From Zea mays (lineage: Eukaryota > Streptophyta > Magnoliopsida > Poales > Poaceae): a stretch of DNA of 64,000 nucleotides. Position numbers and translations under genes: made by a program. Under the pieces are notes generated by a model. That model had not been told where the DNA came from. It saw only the letters and a program-made list of their open reading frames with translations, and ran no database searches. The DNA is taken from assembly GCF_902167145.1 (NCBI RefSeq), contig NC_050098.1, positions 77,726,207 through 77,790,206 of the forward strand, read 5' to 3'. This document shows, one piece after another, positions 47,193 through 56,520 of this stretch. Position 1 is the stretch's first letter. Each line of letters starts with the position of its first letter.

Positions 47193-48710
47193 TCAATAGA
47201 TGTGCTTTGACTCTGGCACAGTGCTATTAACTGTGCGAGCTTCGGACTGTTCTCTGAAATCCCGTTGATTTTGAGTATATTGGCCCCCTTCTGGCTGCTG
47301 GCCTTGTTGTAGCGGTGGTGGAGGCGGAGGTTGTTGCCAGGAAGCCTGAGGCTGACTCGCCGAAGCAACAGAAGCTGCAGGGTGATTGCCTACATATTCT
47401 GGGATGTAAGGCGAATGATACGAAGCAGTGTGCATGACCTGCTTCGGCTGAGCCTGTTGCGCGGCAGCTTCGGCTATCTCTTTTTGCTTCTGAATGGTAA
47501 CATGGCACATCCTGGTAGTATGACCTTTGTTTTCACCACAGAATAAGCAAAATATTCTTCTGGGTTGATCCCCGAATCTTCCGCCGAAGCCCCTGGCGCC
47601 TCTGCCTCTTGGAGCTGGTGGTCGGAAGGAGCTTTGCTGTTGCCCCGAAGCCTGTGAGGAGTACTGTGGCCTTTGCTGCTGGCTCCCCTTATCATCATTT
47701 TGATTGGAATTATGAATTGATCTGACATGCCTCGGATAGAATCTTCCTCCGAAGCCCCTGGTCATCTCAGAAAATCTGAAGGCCTCCTCCCTTCTTTGGC
47801 GAAAATCATTGTCAGCTCGAATATATTCATCCATCTTCTGGAGCAGCTTCTCCAGCGTTTGTGGTGGCTTCCTGGCAAAATACTGCGCTGATGGCCCTGG
47901 CCGAAGCCCCTTGATCATGGCCTCAATGACAATCTCATTGGGCACTGTCGGCGCCTGTGCTCTTAAACGCAGAAACCTTCGGACATATGCCTGAAGGTAT
48001 TCTTCGTGGTCCTGGGTGCACTGGAAAAGGGCCTGAGCAGTGACCGGCTTTGTTTGAAACCCTTGGAAACTAGTTATGAGCATATCTTTCAGTTTCTGCC
48101 AAGAAGTGATTGTCCCTGGCCGAAGAGAAGAGTACCAGGTCTGAGCAACACTTCTGACGGCCATGACGAAGGATTTTGCCATGACTGCCGTATTGCCACC
48201 GTATGAAGATATTGTTGCCTCGTAGCTCATTAGGAATTGCTTCGGGTCTGAGTGACCGTCATATATGGGAAGCTGAGGTGGCTTGTAAGTCTGTGGCCAA
48301 GGTGTAGCCTGCAATTCTGTTGAAAGAGGAGAAGCATCATCAAAAGCAAAGTTTCCATGATGGAGATTTTCATACCAGTCGTCCTCATTGCGGAAATTTT
48401 CCTGATGAAGCTCTCTGCGTGGAGGCCTTCGGGTTTGATCATCTTGAACGAAATGACGGACCTCTTCCGAAGCTTCATCTATCTGTCTCTGAAGATCAGC
48501 TAGACGAGCCATCTTTTCCTTCCTGCGCTGAACTTGTTGCTGAAGGATCTCCAAATTTTGAATTTCCTGATCAAGATCATCATCCGGAGGTGTTGGACTG
48601 ACAGCCTTCCTTTTCTGGCTTCGGGCTTCTCTAAGAGAAATAACATCCTGATTGGGATCCAGCGACTGCAATGTGCCAGCTCCTGTTGTTGAAGCCTTCT
48701 TCGGCGGCAT
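47193..48710 (-). CDS. gag: Gag of element F (intact)
   Basis: 505 codons from ATG 48710 to the stop at 47193, uninterrupted. N-terminus MPPKKAS with a charged segment, then a coiled coil (about 45-95; QEIQNLEILQQQVQRRKEK and ADLQRQIDEASEEVRHF). The capsid-type gag domain spans about 140-290 (PQLPIYDGHSDPKQFL, WYSSLRPGTITSWQKL, FLRLRAQAPTVPNE). An R/G/Q-rich region and one zinc knuckle CLFCGENKGHTTRMC (near 47550-47505) follow; its C-X2-C-X5-H-X4-C spacing has one residue more than the usual X4. The tail is Q/P-rich (ASWQQPPPPPPLQQGQQ). No protease follows. Gag should package the element RNA; the enzymes would have to come from elsewhere. The ATG is 73 bases after the 5' LTR. Confidence 0.93.
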   Translation of the reverse strand: MPPKKASTTGAGTLQSLDPNQDVISLREARSQKRKAVSPTPPDDDLDQEIQNLEILQQQVQRRKEKMARLADLQRQIDEASEEVRHFVQDDQTRRPPRRELHQENFRNEDDWYENLHHGNFAFDDASPLSTELQATPWPQTYKPPQLPIYDGHSDPKQFLMSYEATISSYGGNTAVMAKSFVMAVRSVAQTWYSSLRPGTITSWQKLKDMLITSFQGFQTKPVTAQALFQCTQDHEEYLQAYVRRFLRLRAQAPTVPNEIVIEAMIKGLRPGPSAQYFARKPPQTLEKLLQKMDEYIRADNDFRQRREEAFRFSEMTRGFGGRFYPRHVRSIHNSNQNDDKGSQQQRPQYSSQASGQQQSSFRPPAPRGRGARGFGGRFGDQPRRIFCLFCGENKGHTTRMCHVTIQKQKEIAEAAAQQAQPKQVMHTASYHSPYIPEYVGNHPAASVASASQPQASWQQPPPPPPLQQGQQPEGGQYTQNQRDFREQSEARTVNSTVPESKHIY

Positions 48711-48766
48711 GACGAAGGTGACGCTCGCCGAAGGTATTCAAAGCTCAAGAAATGGAAGTGAGTTCA

Positions 48767-48783
48767 CCGGAGGTGGGCGCCAA
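48767..48783 (-). promoter_or_regulatory. Primer binding site of element F
   Basis: Minus strand TTGGCGCCCACCTCCGG adjacent to the 5' LTR, identical to that of H. The shared leader continues to a GAGCT motif before the two elements diverge. Confidence 0.75.
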
Positions 48784-49444
48784 TGTTGGGGACTTGTTCT
48801 CAAATGCTAAGAGTTAAGAACAAGGCAACATAAAAAGTGTTAAGTGTTAAAGTCCTTCGTCCTTCGAAGCATTATGTCCCTTCGGGAAATAATGAGTTTC
48901 GGACGAAGGTCATAAGAGACATACCTTCGTAAACATAACAAGTAATGACGAAGGATTCATATAAAGCATGAAATATAATATAAGCATCATCATAGAATCA
49001 TTTCTATTTTATTAACATGGAAAAATAGAAATGATTTCAAATTACAAATGTACCTTCGGTCCTGAGAGAAGGTAAAAAGTACAAGCGTGACGCAAAAGCA
49101 AATGCCAAGTCAGCGTGAACAGTACGGGGATACTGTTCACCTATTTATAGACACGGGACACAGCCCTTACAAAATTACATTTATGCCCTTTACATCTGAC
49201 AATAACTCTATAGTAATCCATCGAGGTCCGAATAGCCTTTTCATCTTTAAGTCGGTTTCCTTTCCTGCCACCATGCCGAAGCTTTTCTGCTCACAGCTTC
49301 GGTGCTGTATCAACCTTCGTATGCTTTGAGCTTCTCCCTCTGTGATACCGATTCGAGTCCGAAGATACCTGTTTGCACATTATACTCCAGAAACACTATT
49401 AAATCATGTTTTTGAGGACCTTCGGACGCCGAAGGTCCCCAACA
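48784..49444 (-). repeat. 5' LTR of element F
   Basis: 661 bp, no difference seen from the left copy. The minus-strand TATA box CTATAAATAG is at 49141-49150. The perfect inverted repeat GTGAACAGTA / TACTGTTCAC (49115-49140) lies where transcription should begin. Near the end of the LTR, GGACCTTCGG and its complement are separated by 3 bases (49416-49438). Confidence 0.95.
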
Positions 49445-49449
49445 TCCCC

Positions 49450-50533
49450 TAAAGATACCCGAGTGGAAGTGGGAAGAGATTGGTATGGATTTCATTACCG
49501 GATTGCCGCGCACCCAGAAAGGACATGATGCTATATGGGTGATTGTGGATAGATTGACTAAAGTAGCTCACTTCATTCCTATCAAGACTACTTATAAGTG
49601 ATCTCAATTGGCTGAGTTATATATGGCTTGGATTGTGTCTCTACATGGTGTACCGAAGAAGATCATTTTGGATAGAGGATCACAGTTTACCTCCAGAATT
49701 TGGAAAAGTTTTCATGAGAATATGGATACGAAGTTGAATTTTTGTCCGGCCTACCATCCTTAGACTGATGGACAGACTGAAAGGACTAACCAAGTATTGG
49801 AGGACGTGTTGAGAGCTTGTGCCCTTCAGCATGGTAGTAGTTGGACAAGAATCTACCTTATGCTGAATTCTCATATAATAATAGTTATCAGGCCAGTCTG
49901 AAGATGTCACCTTTTGAAGCTTTGTATGGGAGGAAGTGCAGGACTCCTCTATATTGGGATCAGACTGGAGAAAGACAGTTCTTTGGGCCTAAACTGATTC
50001 AAGAAGCAGAAGAACAAGTCCGTATAATTCGACAGAATTTGAGAGTGGCTCAAACCAGGCAAAAGAGCTATGCTGATAATAGACGAAGACCACTGGAATT
50101 TGAAGAAGGAGATTATGTGTATCTCAAGGTGTCACCACTTCGTGGAATGGGGAAATTCAAAGTTAAGGGCAAATTGTCCCCTCACTATATTGGACCATTC
50201 TTGATCTTTAGGCGAGTTGGGGAGATGGCATACCAACTTGAGTTACCTGCTACTCTATCGGATGTGCATAATGTGTTCCACGTATCTCAACTGAAGAAGT
50301 GTCTCCGTGTCCCTGAGGAACAGTTACCAATGGAAGAGCTCAGTGTTCAGGGCGATTTGACTTATACGGAATACCCGATCAAGATTTTGGATACATTGAC
50401 TCGAGTTACAAGAAATAAGGTGATAAAGATGTGCAAAGTGCAATGGAGTCACCACGGAGAAGATGAAGCAACGTGGGAAAGAGAAGAAGAGCTTCGCATA
50501 GATTTTCCCCACCTTTTCCCTCGTTCCTCCTAA
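49450..50533 (+). pseudogene. pol: Integrase and chromodomain-like C-terminus of element E
   Basis: Continues exactly where F interrupted it: [43 protein letters not shown]. Stops at about 49599 and 49761 and a frameshift near 49840 break it. The last frame (from 49841 to TAA 50531-50533) holds FSYNNSYQASLKMSPFEALYG, VYLKVSPL, NVFHVSQLKKCLRVP and the chromodomain-like HHGEDEATWERE. Confidence 0.88.
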
Positions 50534-50545
50534 ATCTCGAGGACG

Positions 50546-50571
50546 AGATTATTTTTAAGGGGGGTAGGATT
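50546..50571 (+). promoter_or_regulatory. Polypurine tract of element E
   Basis: A purine run (AAGGGGGGTAGGAT) directly before the 3' LTR start TGTAATACCC. A and, inverted, B have very similar tracts. Confidence 0.8.
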
Positions 50572-53500
50572 TGTAATACCCAACTTGTAATTGTGGAGGA
50601 TAACCAAAAAGGGAGAAATGATATTCCTTTGTATATATGTGTGTTGTCCATATTTATCATTTCATGAGAACATCACCTGAAAACAAATAAATAAATAACA
50701 AAAAGGTATACCATTAAATCATGCAACATGCTGGCGTTTATTGTTTGTGCATTTAATGAAAAGAGTAATACCGCTAATAGAAATAAATTAGTGGCAGAAG
50801 CAAGGATTTAATACCTAATTTGAGAGTTTGAAGAAAAGAAGATATATAAAATATAAAGAAAGTTTATGTGTATTTCCAAAATTAGTACCTTAAGGTCACA
50901 ATATAACTTGAAGATAAATTTTGGCACAAGATTTGAATGTAAATTTGAATTCTAGAAATTGAAAAGGGAGAAAAAGAAAACAGAAAACAAAAGAAAAAGA
51001 GAAAGAAGCTTACCTGGGCCTCTGTCACCAATTCGGCCCACCCAGAGAAACCTCCCGCGCGGCCCAAAACCCTTCCACGCGCGCCACTCCCTCTGTCTCG
51101 CGGGACCCACTGCCAGCCACACCTTTGCTTCACCGCGCGCTCACTGGTTCTCCCCTGCGCCACTTCCACGTGGGGGCCACATGTCATCGCCCACCTGCTC
51201 TGGTTCTCTTCCACCCGCCGTTCTCGGATGCGGCTGACCGAGCATGGTGTCGTGCTCCGTAGATCTCGGCTGGATTGGTTATTCCGCTTCCACTGCGGCC
51301 GTGGGCACGCTCCGGATATAAAGTCACCAGGGCCGCAGCTCGGAGCAGCCGATATCGTTAGGGTAATCGCTAGCCGCCAAATTAACATCGCCGGGCGTGA
51401 AGGTGTGCCGCCACCGACGACATTCGTCCGCGAGGGCGCTCCAGGTCCGGAGCTGGAACCGTGGTGCTCTAGCACGGGCAGCTCGTCTTCGCCCGCCAGT
51501 TCTGTGCATCGCGTGCCATTGTCGCCGGAGACCAGGGGAAGAACAGCGAGGGTAGCACCCATAGCGGCGGGTCAGCGCCACCTTCATCGCGTAATCAGGT
51601 AAGAAAACCCCCCGTATGTTCGAATCGACCTCAATTATAAACTAGGAAGTCGAAATTGGGGCATAGGATCGTGGCTCGATGGCGAATTTCGTCTGGCGGG
51701 GTTAGTGCAGCCGCGAATCGGAGCTCCTCCGTGGGCAGGGCACAGGGCGCATTGTTTCGGGATTGTGAGTCAGCCGTGTGATTCGAAGTAGTCATGTGTT
51801 CATGGAAACCGAGTTCGGTGCGTGAATGGGGTGGGGATTCACCGTGGGGCGCGTTGCCGGACTTCTCCACCGCGCGGTGTGTGCGCGCCGCCGCCCGGGG
51901 AAATGGAGGTAGGCGATGGCTCTTGGTCCGTTGATCGAGATTCATACGGCTAGGATTAGTTTCGTGGTATTCCTTCGCTGCGTGGATGTGAGCCGTTGAT
52001 TCCGTATTGTGCGCATCAGATTAGATCGGGTCTCATTAAACCGGGGTCGTGGATCTCGGATCCGGCGGCTAGTATCGTGTACCGCTTCAGTGAAGTTAGA
52101 TCTAATCTGCGCCCTAGAATTCTAATCGAATGGCCAACGTTTGTCCATACCCCTTCGTGGGTCAGTTTTATTAAAGAGCCCCTGAGATTTCAGAGAATCA
52201 ACCCGCCATCCACGGGAGCTGTGCTCTGTGTCTGCAGATTTTTACCCCGAGCCCCCTGGGTTTCTCTAGATTTCAGGCCCAGTCCAGAATATAATAAAAT
52301 CAGGGAAAATGATTTATAAATAGATTTTTAATAGGAAAATAATTGCTAGAACTTCAATAATTCATAGAAAATGCATATGAACTCCAAATTACTTCATTCC
52401 AGTTCCTAAAATTTTGTAATTTTATTCTCTAGCACTTAGTGTCTTTGTTTTATCATGACAACAGTAAGAAAATTAAACCCACACTTAATCCTATTTAAAG
52501 CACATAAAACCTTTGAAAATCCATAACTTAAAATCTATAACTCAGAAAATTATGAATTCCTGTTCCTAGGATTTTATTTCAATGTGTAGATTATTACTGT
52601 GTATTTTGTTTATATGTTTGGTGTAATGTTAATTTCTCTATATGCACTGTGCTTGTTTGTATTGTGGCGAGTAGAAGAGCCCGTTGCTGAGGATACTGGT
52701 GAGCAGCAGGTTGAAGTAGCTGAGCAGGAGCTCATTGAAGGCAAGTTGTGCCCTTGATTCACTTTTGTTACCCAATAATGTTCTTTATAATCATCTACCA
52801 TGCATAGGTTAATTTTGATGGGACCCGATAGGTCACCCTAGATTGTTTATCTCATTACCTTGTTTACCCCTGAATCACTTGGGTAGTTTTGGTATTGCTT
52901 TACATGGTTTTGGGATAATCATTTATTATATCTATGTTCCAATTCTTTTGTTATTCTATTTATGTTCATGTCAAAATCATTAATGTTAATTGGAACATAG
53001 AGCTTAACTTGAGAAACACGTGCCACCACAAGGGTTTATGGACGCCCTTGGCTGATTAATTAGGAAAGCTAGTGGAAAACTACCTTACCCGAAAGGGGCA
53101 AGGGCAGTAGGGGAGTTGCATGCAAGGAGGTTCTCGGGTTGATTTAGCTACGATGGCGGTCGGACGGGGGATTCTTGCAAGTGCTCTTCCCATAAACTGT
53201 AGCGGGTTTTCGGAAGCTAGTGGAACTTTGTAAAGGCCTCGTAGTGGATCCCTAGCCATTCACCTCGGTAGTGTCTAAGGGCCTAGCTAACCCTGGCGAC
53301 ATGGGATACACGACTTGTGGGTAAAGGGTACAACCTCTGCAGAGTGTAAAACTGGTATACTAGCCGAGCTCACGGTCATGAGCAGCTCGGGACTCTCTGA
53401 TGATTAAATTATGGAACCTAAACTCAATTTGTCATTTGCATTTGCATGGGTTTATTATTAATTTTGTTCTTTTACTTTATTTAAGGTTTGGTATTTACTT

Positions 53501-53954
53501 ACACTTAGTAATTGCTAATAAAATTTTGACCAACTACTTAAAAGCAATGCTCAGCTTTAACCATTCTCTTTGATAAGCCTTACACTCCATGAGCTCCCAC
53601 CTTTGGTGAGTTCATGTCACATTATTCCCCACAACTTGTTGAGCGATGATCATGTGTGAGCTCCCCCTTGCTGTCTCACACCCCCCCCACAGGAGAAGAG
53701 CAGGTGGTTCAGGAGGAGCCACAAGGCGAGGAGTATGATCTGATCTAGGTGGCGTTTCTCAGTTGACATTGGCACCGACGATCCTTAGTTCGTTTTATCT
53801 TTATTATTTTATTTTGTAATAAGTCTTCCGCTATGTAATAAATACTCTGATGTTTTATGACATTTATCTCTATACACTCTGTTATTATATATGTTGTCTT
53901 CTTGGCGCATGTATGAGATGCACCTGGCTTTGTTCCTTAAAGCCGGGTGTGACA
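50572..53954 (+). repeat. 3' LTR of element E
   Basis: 3383 bp, matching 36045-39426 with few changes (for example 51237-51275 against 36710-36748). Open frames at 50882-51602 and 51996-52319 are copies of those in the 5' LTR and are not genes. Confidence 0.94.
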
Positions 53955-53959
53955 CGACT

Positions 53960-54924
53960 GTTGTGCCACCCACCAGGGTGAGGCTGACAATAGCTAAGTC
54001 CAGCCTCAGGCGCAACAGGAAGCTCCGCCTCACCCGACCTTGGGCCTCGGCCTCAGAAGGAGGTCTCCGCCTCGTCCGACCTCAGGGCTCGGCCCCGGCC
54101 TCGGCCTCGGAAGGTGGTCTCCGCCTCACCCAACCCCAGGGCTCGGCCTCAACCTCGGCCTCGGAGGATGGTCTCCGCCTCGCCCGACCCCAGGGCTCGG
54201 CCTCAACCTCGACCTCAGAAGGAATCGCGTCCTCACCCCACCCCGGCCTCGGCCTCAGGAGGAATCTCCGCCTCGCCCGACCTTGGGCTTGGACCGACCA
54301 CGCCACAGGGGGTACATCATTACCCTACCCCTAGCTAGCTCAGGCTACGGGGAACAAGACCGGCGTCCCATCTGGCTCGCCCCGGTAAACAAGTAATGAT
54401 GGCACCCCGCATGCGTCCATGACGACGGCGGTTCCCAAGCCCCCTACGGAAGCAAGGAGACGTCAGCAAGGTCCCGGCAGCCCCGACATCTGTGCTTCTA
54501 CAGGGCTCAAGCGCTCCTCAACGGCCACGACACCGCGTGCACAGGGCTCTAGCGCTTCTCCGACAGCCACGTTGGCATGTACATAGGGCTCTGGCTCCTC
54601 TCTGCTGGACACGTTAGCATATAGCTACACCCCCATTGTACACCTGGACCCCCTCCTTGCATCTATAAAAGGAAGGTCCAGGGCCCTCATACGGGGGGTG
54701 GTTGCGCGGGAGGACGGGCCGATGAACAGGCTCGCACATTCTCTCTCTCCCTCGAGAACGCTTGTAACCCCCTACTGCAAGCGCATCCGCCCTGGGCGCA
54801 GGATAACACGAGCCGCGGTTTTTCCCCCCTTGTGTTCAATCTCGCGCCAACCCATCTAGGCTAGGACACGCAGCGACAATTTTACTCGTCGGTCCAGGGA
54901 CCCCCCGGGGTTGAAACACCAACA
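53960..54924 (+). repeat. 3' LTR of element C, second part
   Basis: Continues from 36044 after E and its duplication. It holds the GC-rich repeat array (about 54022-54290) and an intact TATAAAA at 54664-54670, and ends CCAACA before AGATT. Confidence 0.92.
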
Positions 54925-54929
54925 AGATT

Positions 54930-56482
54930 AAAACCAGGCGCTCTACTCACCCGCGCACCTCCCTAGACGACGGATCCGAGATCGATGGCCAATAACACGC
55001 TACGTCAAGATCCAATCTCTACTGGACGATTTGCATCCTACGGTCAAGATTTAATGAAGCGAAGGGTTGTCTTGACTTCTAATCGCAGCCAACCGAGAAG
55101 GATCGGACGACCCCAGTCATTCCCACCTAATTGGCGCCCGAAATCTAATCTAAGTCGTTCGAGGAGAAACCTATGGTCACTACACTGTATCCTTCCTCGG
55201 ACTGAAGCGCGCGACTATTCCCCTATGACGGCGGAGGCGGCCGATTTGGCGAGCACCCAAATCGCCGCGCCAGGGCCCGAGACTCAAATTGATGGCTACA
55301 AAACGAAGTGCACAGCTCCAGGAATGAAACAAGACAAGGGTTACCTGTGAAAGTAAGGCGGTGCTGCTCGGCTACGGTACCAGGCGAATCTGCGGCGAGC
55401 TTGAATGACCGGCGAGCAATTCCCAATCCTATGGTGGTTTGCTGACTAATTAATTCCCCTGATGGCTTGGTTATGACCCGGACTACCACCGAGCAGACAC
55501 TAATGCGCCTCATTTCTACTGCCGACGCGGAATTGTAGTGGCGGCTGAAACCTGCCCCGCCCCTTTCCTGTCCGGAGTGGAAAAACCATGATCACAGGTG
55601 GCTAACGACGGATCACGATACAACAGATCAAGGGGGCACCCCACGTTCCAGGTTTTATGGGGGAGAGCGAGCCTGGAGCGATCGGAGCTGCCACGGCCAG
55701 CGTGAGGAGCAGCTCCGGCGGTTTCGCGGTATAGTTGAAGACGCCTGACCTCTGGGTCCCACATTCCAGTGACGCACGTGGCAGGTTAGGCTGCGTAGAG
55801 CATGACGAGTCGGTCCCACGGTGCAGCGCAACCCTGGTCACGACGTGGGCACAGAAGGCGGCTGGCCAGTGGGCCCACAAGTCGGCGCGGTTACACAATG
55901 CGCGCGGAGAGGCTGACCAGTAGCCCCTAGTTGTCAGTGCCTGCGGCGCGTGAGAGCTTTGGTAAGCGGGCCGCACGGTGAGATGTGGTATTGGGCCGCA
56001 CGGTTGGTTTTGGCTGCTGGGCCGAATTGAGGAGAGGAGCCCAACTGGCATTTTTCCTCTTTTTATTTTATTTTCTGATTTTTTTTGTTTTCTATTTTCT
56101 TTTCTTTCTCCCCAAATTCCAATTTAATTTCAAAGTGTGTGGCAAATTCATCCTCACATTTATATGTTCAACTTTTTTGAACATAGTATGGATAAGTTTT
56201 TTTATTTATAAATTTTGTTTTGCATAGTATTTCCTCTCTTACGTTATATATATTATTTCCTATTCCTAAATTGCACCTTTTTGTTTAACTTCAAATTCTC
56301 AACTCAATTACTTTTATTTATTGCACAAACATATAAACTCCAACATGCACATTCTTTTATTTTAGTATCATTTGTTTTAATTAATCACTCTTAATTATAT
56401 GTATGCTCTTTTATGAGGAAAATATGGCACACAACATGTGGAAATCACTATATATTCCTTGTATACAATTTTGAGTATTACA
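54930..56482 (-). repeat. 3' LTR of element B, second part
   Basis: Continues from 9444 after C and its duplication; ends GAGTATTACA at 56482. No gene: frames at 54985-55350 and 55602-56051 carry no recognised domain. Confidence 0.85.
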
Positions 56483-56500
56483 AATCCTACCCTCCTTAAT
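56483..56500 (-). promoter_or_regulatory. Polypurine tract of element B
   Basis: On the minus strand TTAAGGAGGGTAGGATT directly precedes the 3' LTR and is nearly the same as in E. Confidence 0.75.
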
Positions 56501-56520
56501 AAGAATCTCGTCCTCGAGAT

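Larger units (their letters stand above)
41932..49444 (-). mobile_element. Element F: young Tat-lineage retrotransposon with gag but no pol
   Basis: LTRs 41932-42592 and 48784-49444 are both 661 bp and I see no difference between them. The duplication TCCCC is at 41927-41931 and 49445-49449. On the minus strand: 5' LTR (right), primer site, gag (48710-47193), repeat block, purine tract, 3' LTR (left). On the plus strand a three-exon gene runs from 42899 to 46128. Protease, RT and integrase are absent, so it needs enzymes from another element. H (1-6086) has the same LTR type, primer site and leader with pol but no gag. Confidence 0.95.
36045..53954 (+). mobile_element. Element E: chromovirus (Tekay/Del-like Ty3/gypsy), gag lost, split by F
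   Basis: LTRs 36045-39426 and 50572-53954 (3.38 kb each, TGTAATACCC to GGGTGTGACA), with duplication CGACT at 36040-36044 and 53955-53959. The primer site is at 39431, pol fragments are at 39930-41931 and 49450-50533, and the polypurine tract is at about 50550-50571. The LTRs are about 1% different by eye. Its sequence is very similar to B in pol and LTR, so the two are related families in opposite orientation. Confidence 0.95.
9445..54924 (+). mobile_element. Element C: Tat-lineage Ty3/gypsy retrotransposon, broken by D and E
   Basis: LTRs 9445-10858 and 35602-36044 plus 53960-54924 share sequence from TGTCGGGTACCATAA to the CA end. Flanks carry the 5-bp duplication AGATT (9440-9444 and 54925-54929). 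Order on the plus strand: LTR, primer site, gag, protease, RT, RNase H, integrase, a 4.2-kb noncoding region, purine tract, LTR. Gag is split by D and the 3' LTR by E. By eye the two LTRs differ by several percent (about six changes in the first 105 bp), so it is older than the elements inside it. Nonsense codons and frameshifts run through the coding region. Confidence 0.93.

Noticed and set aside
54985..56051. Possible host gene fragments between C and B
   Set aside because: They align in reverse with the LTR of E and lie inside the LTR of B; no exon structure or domain.
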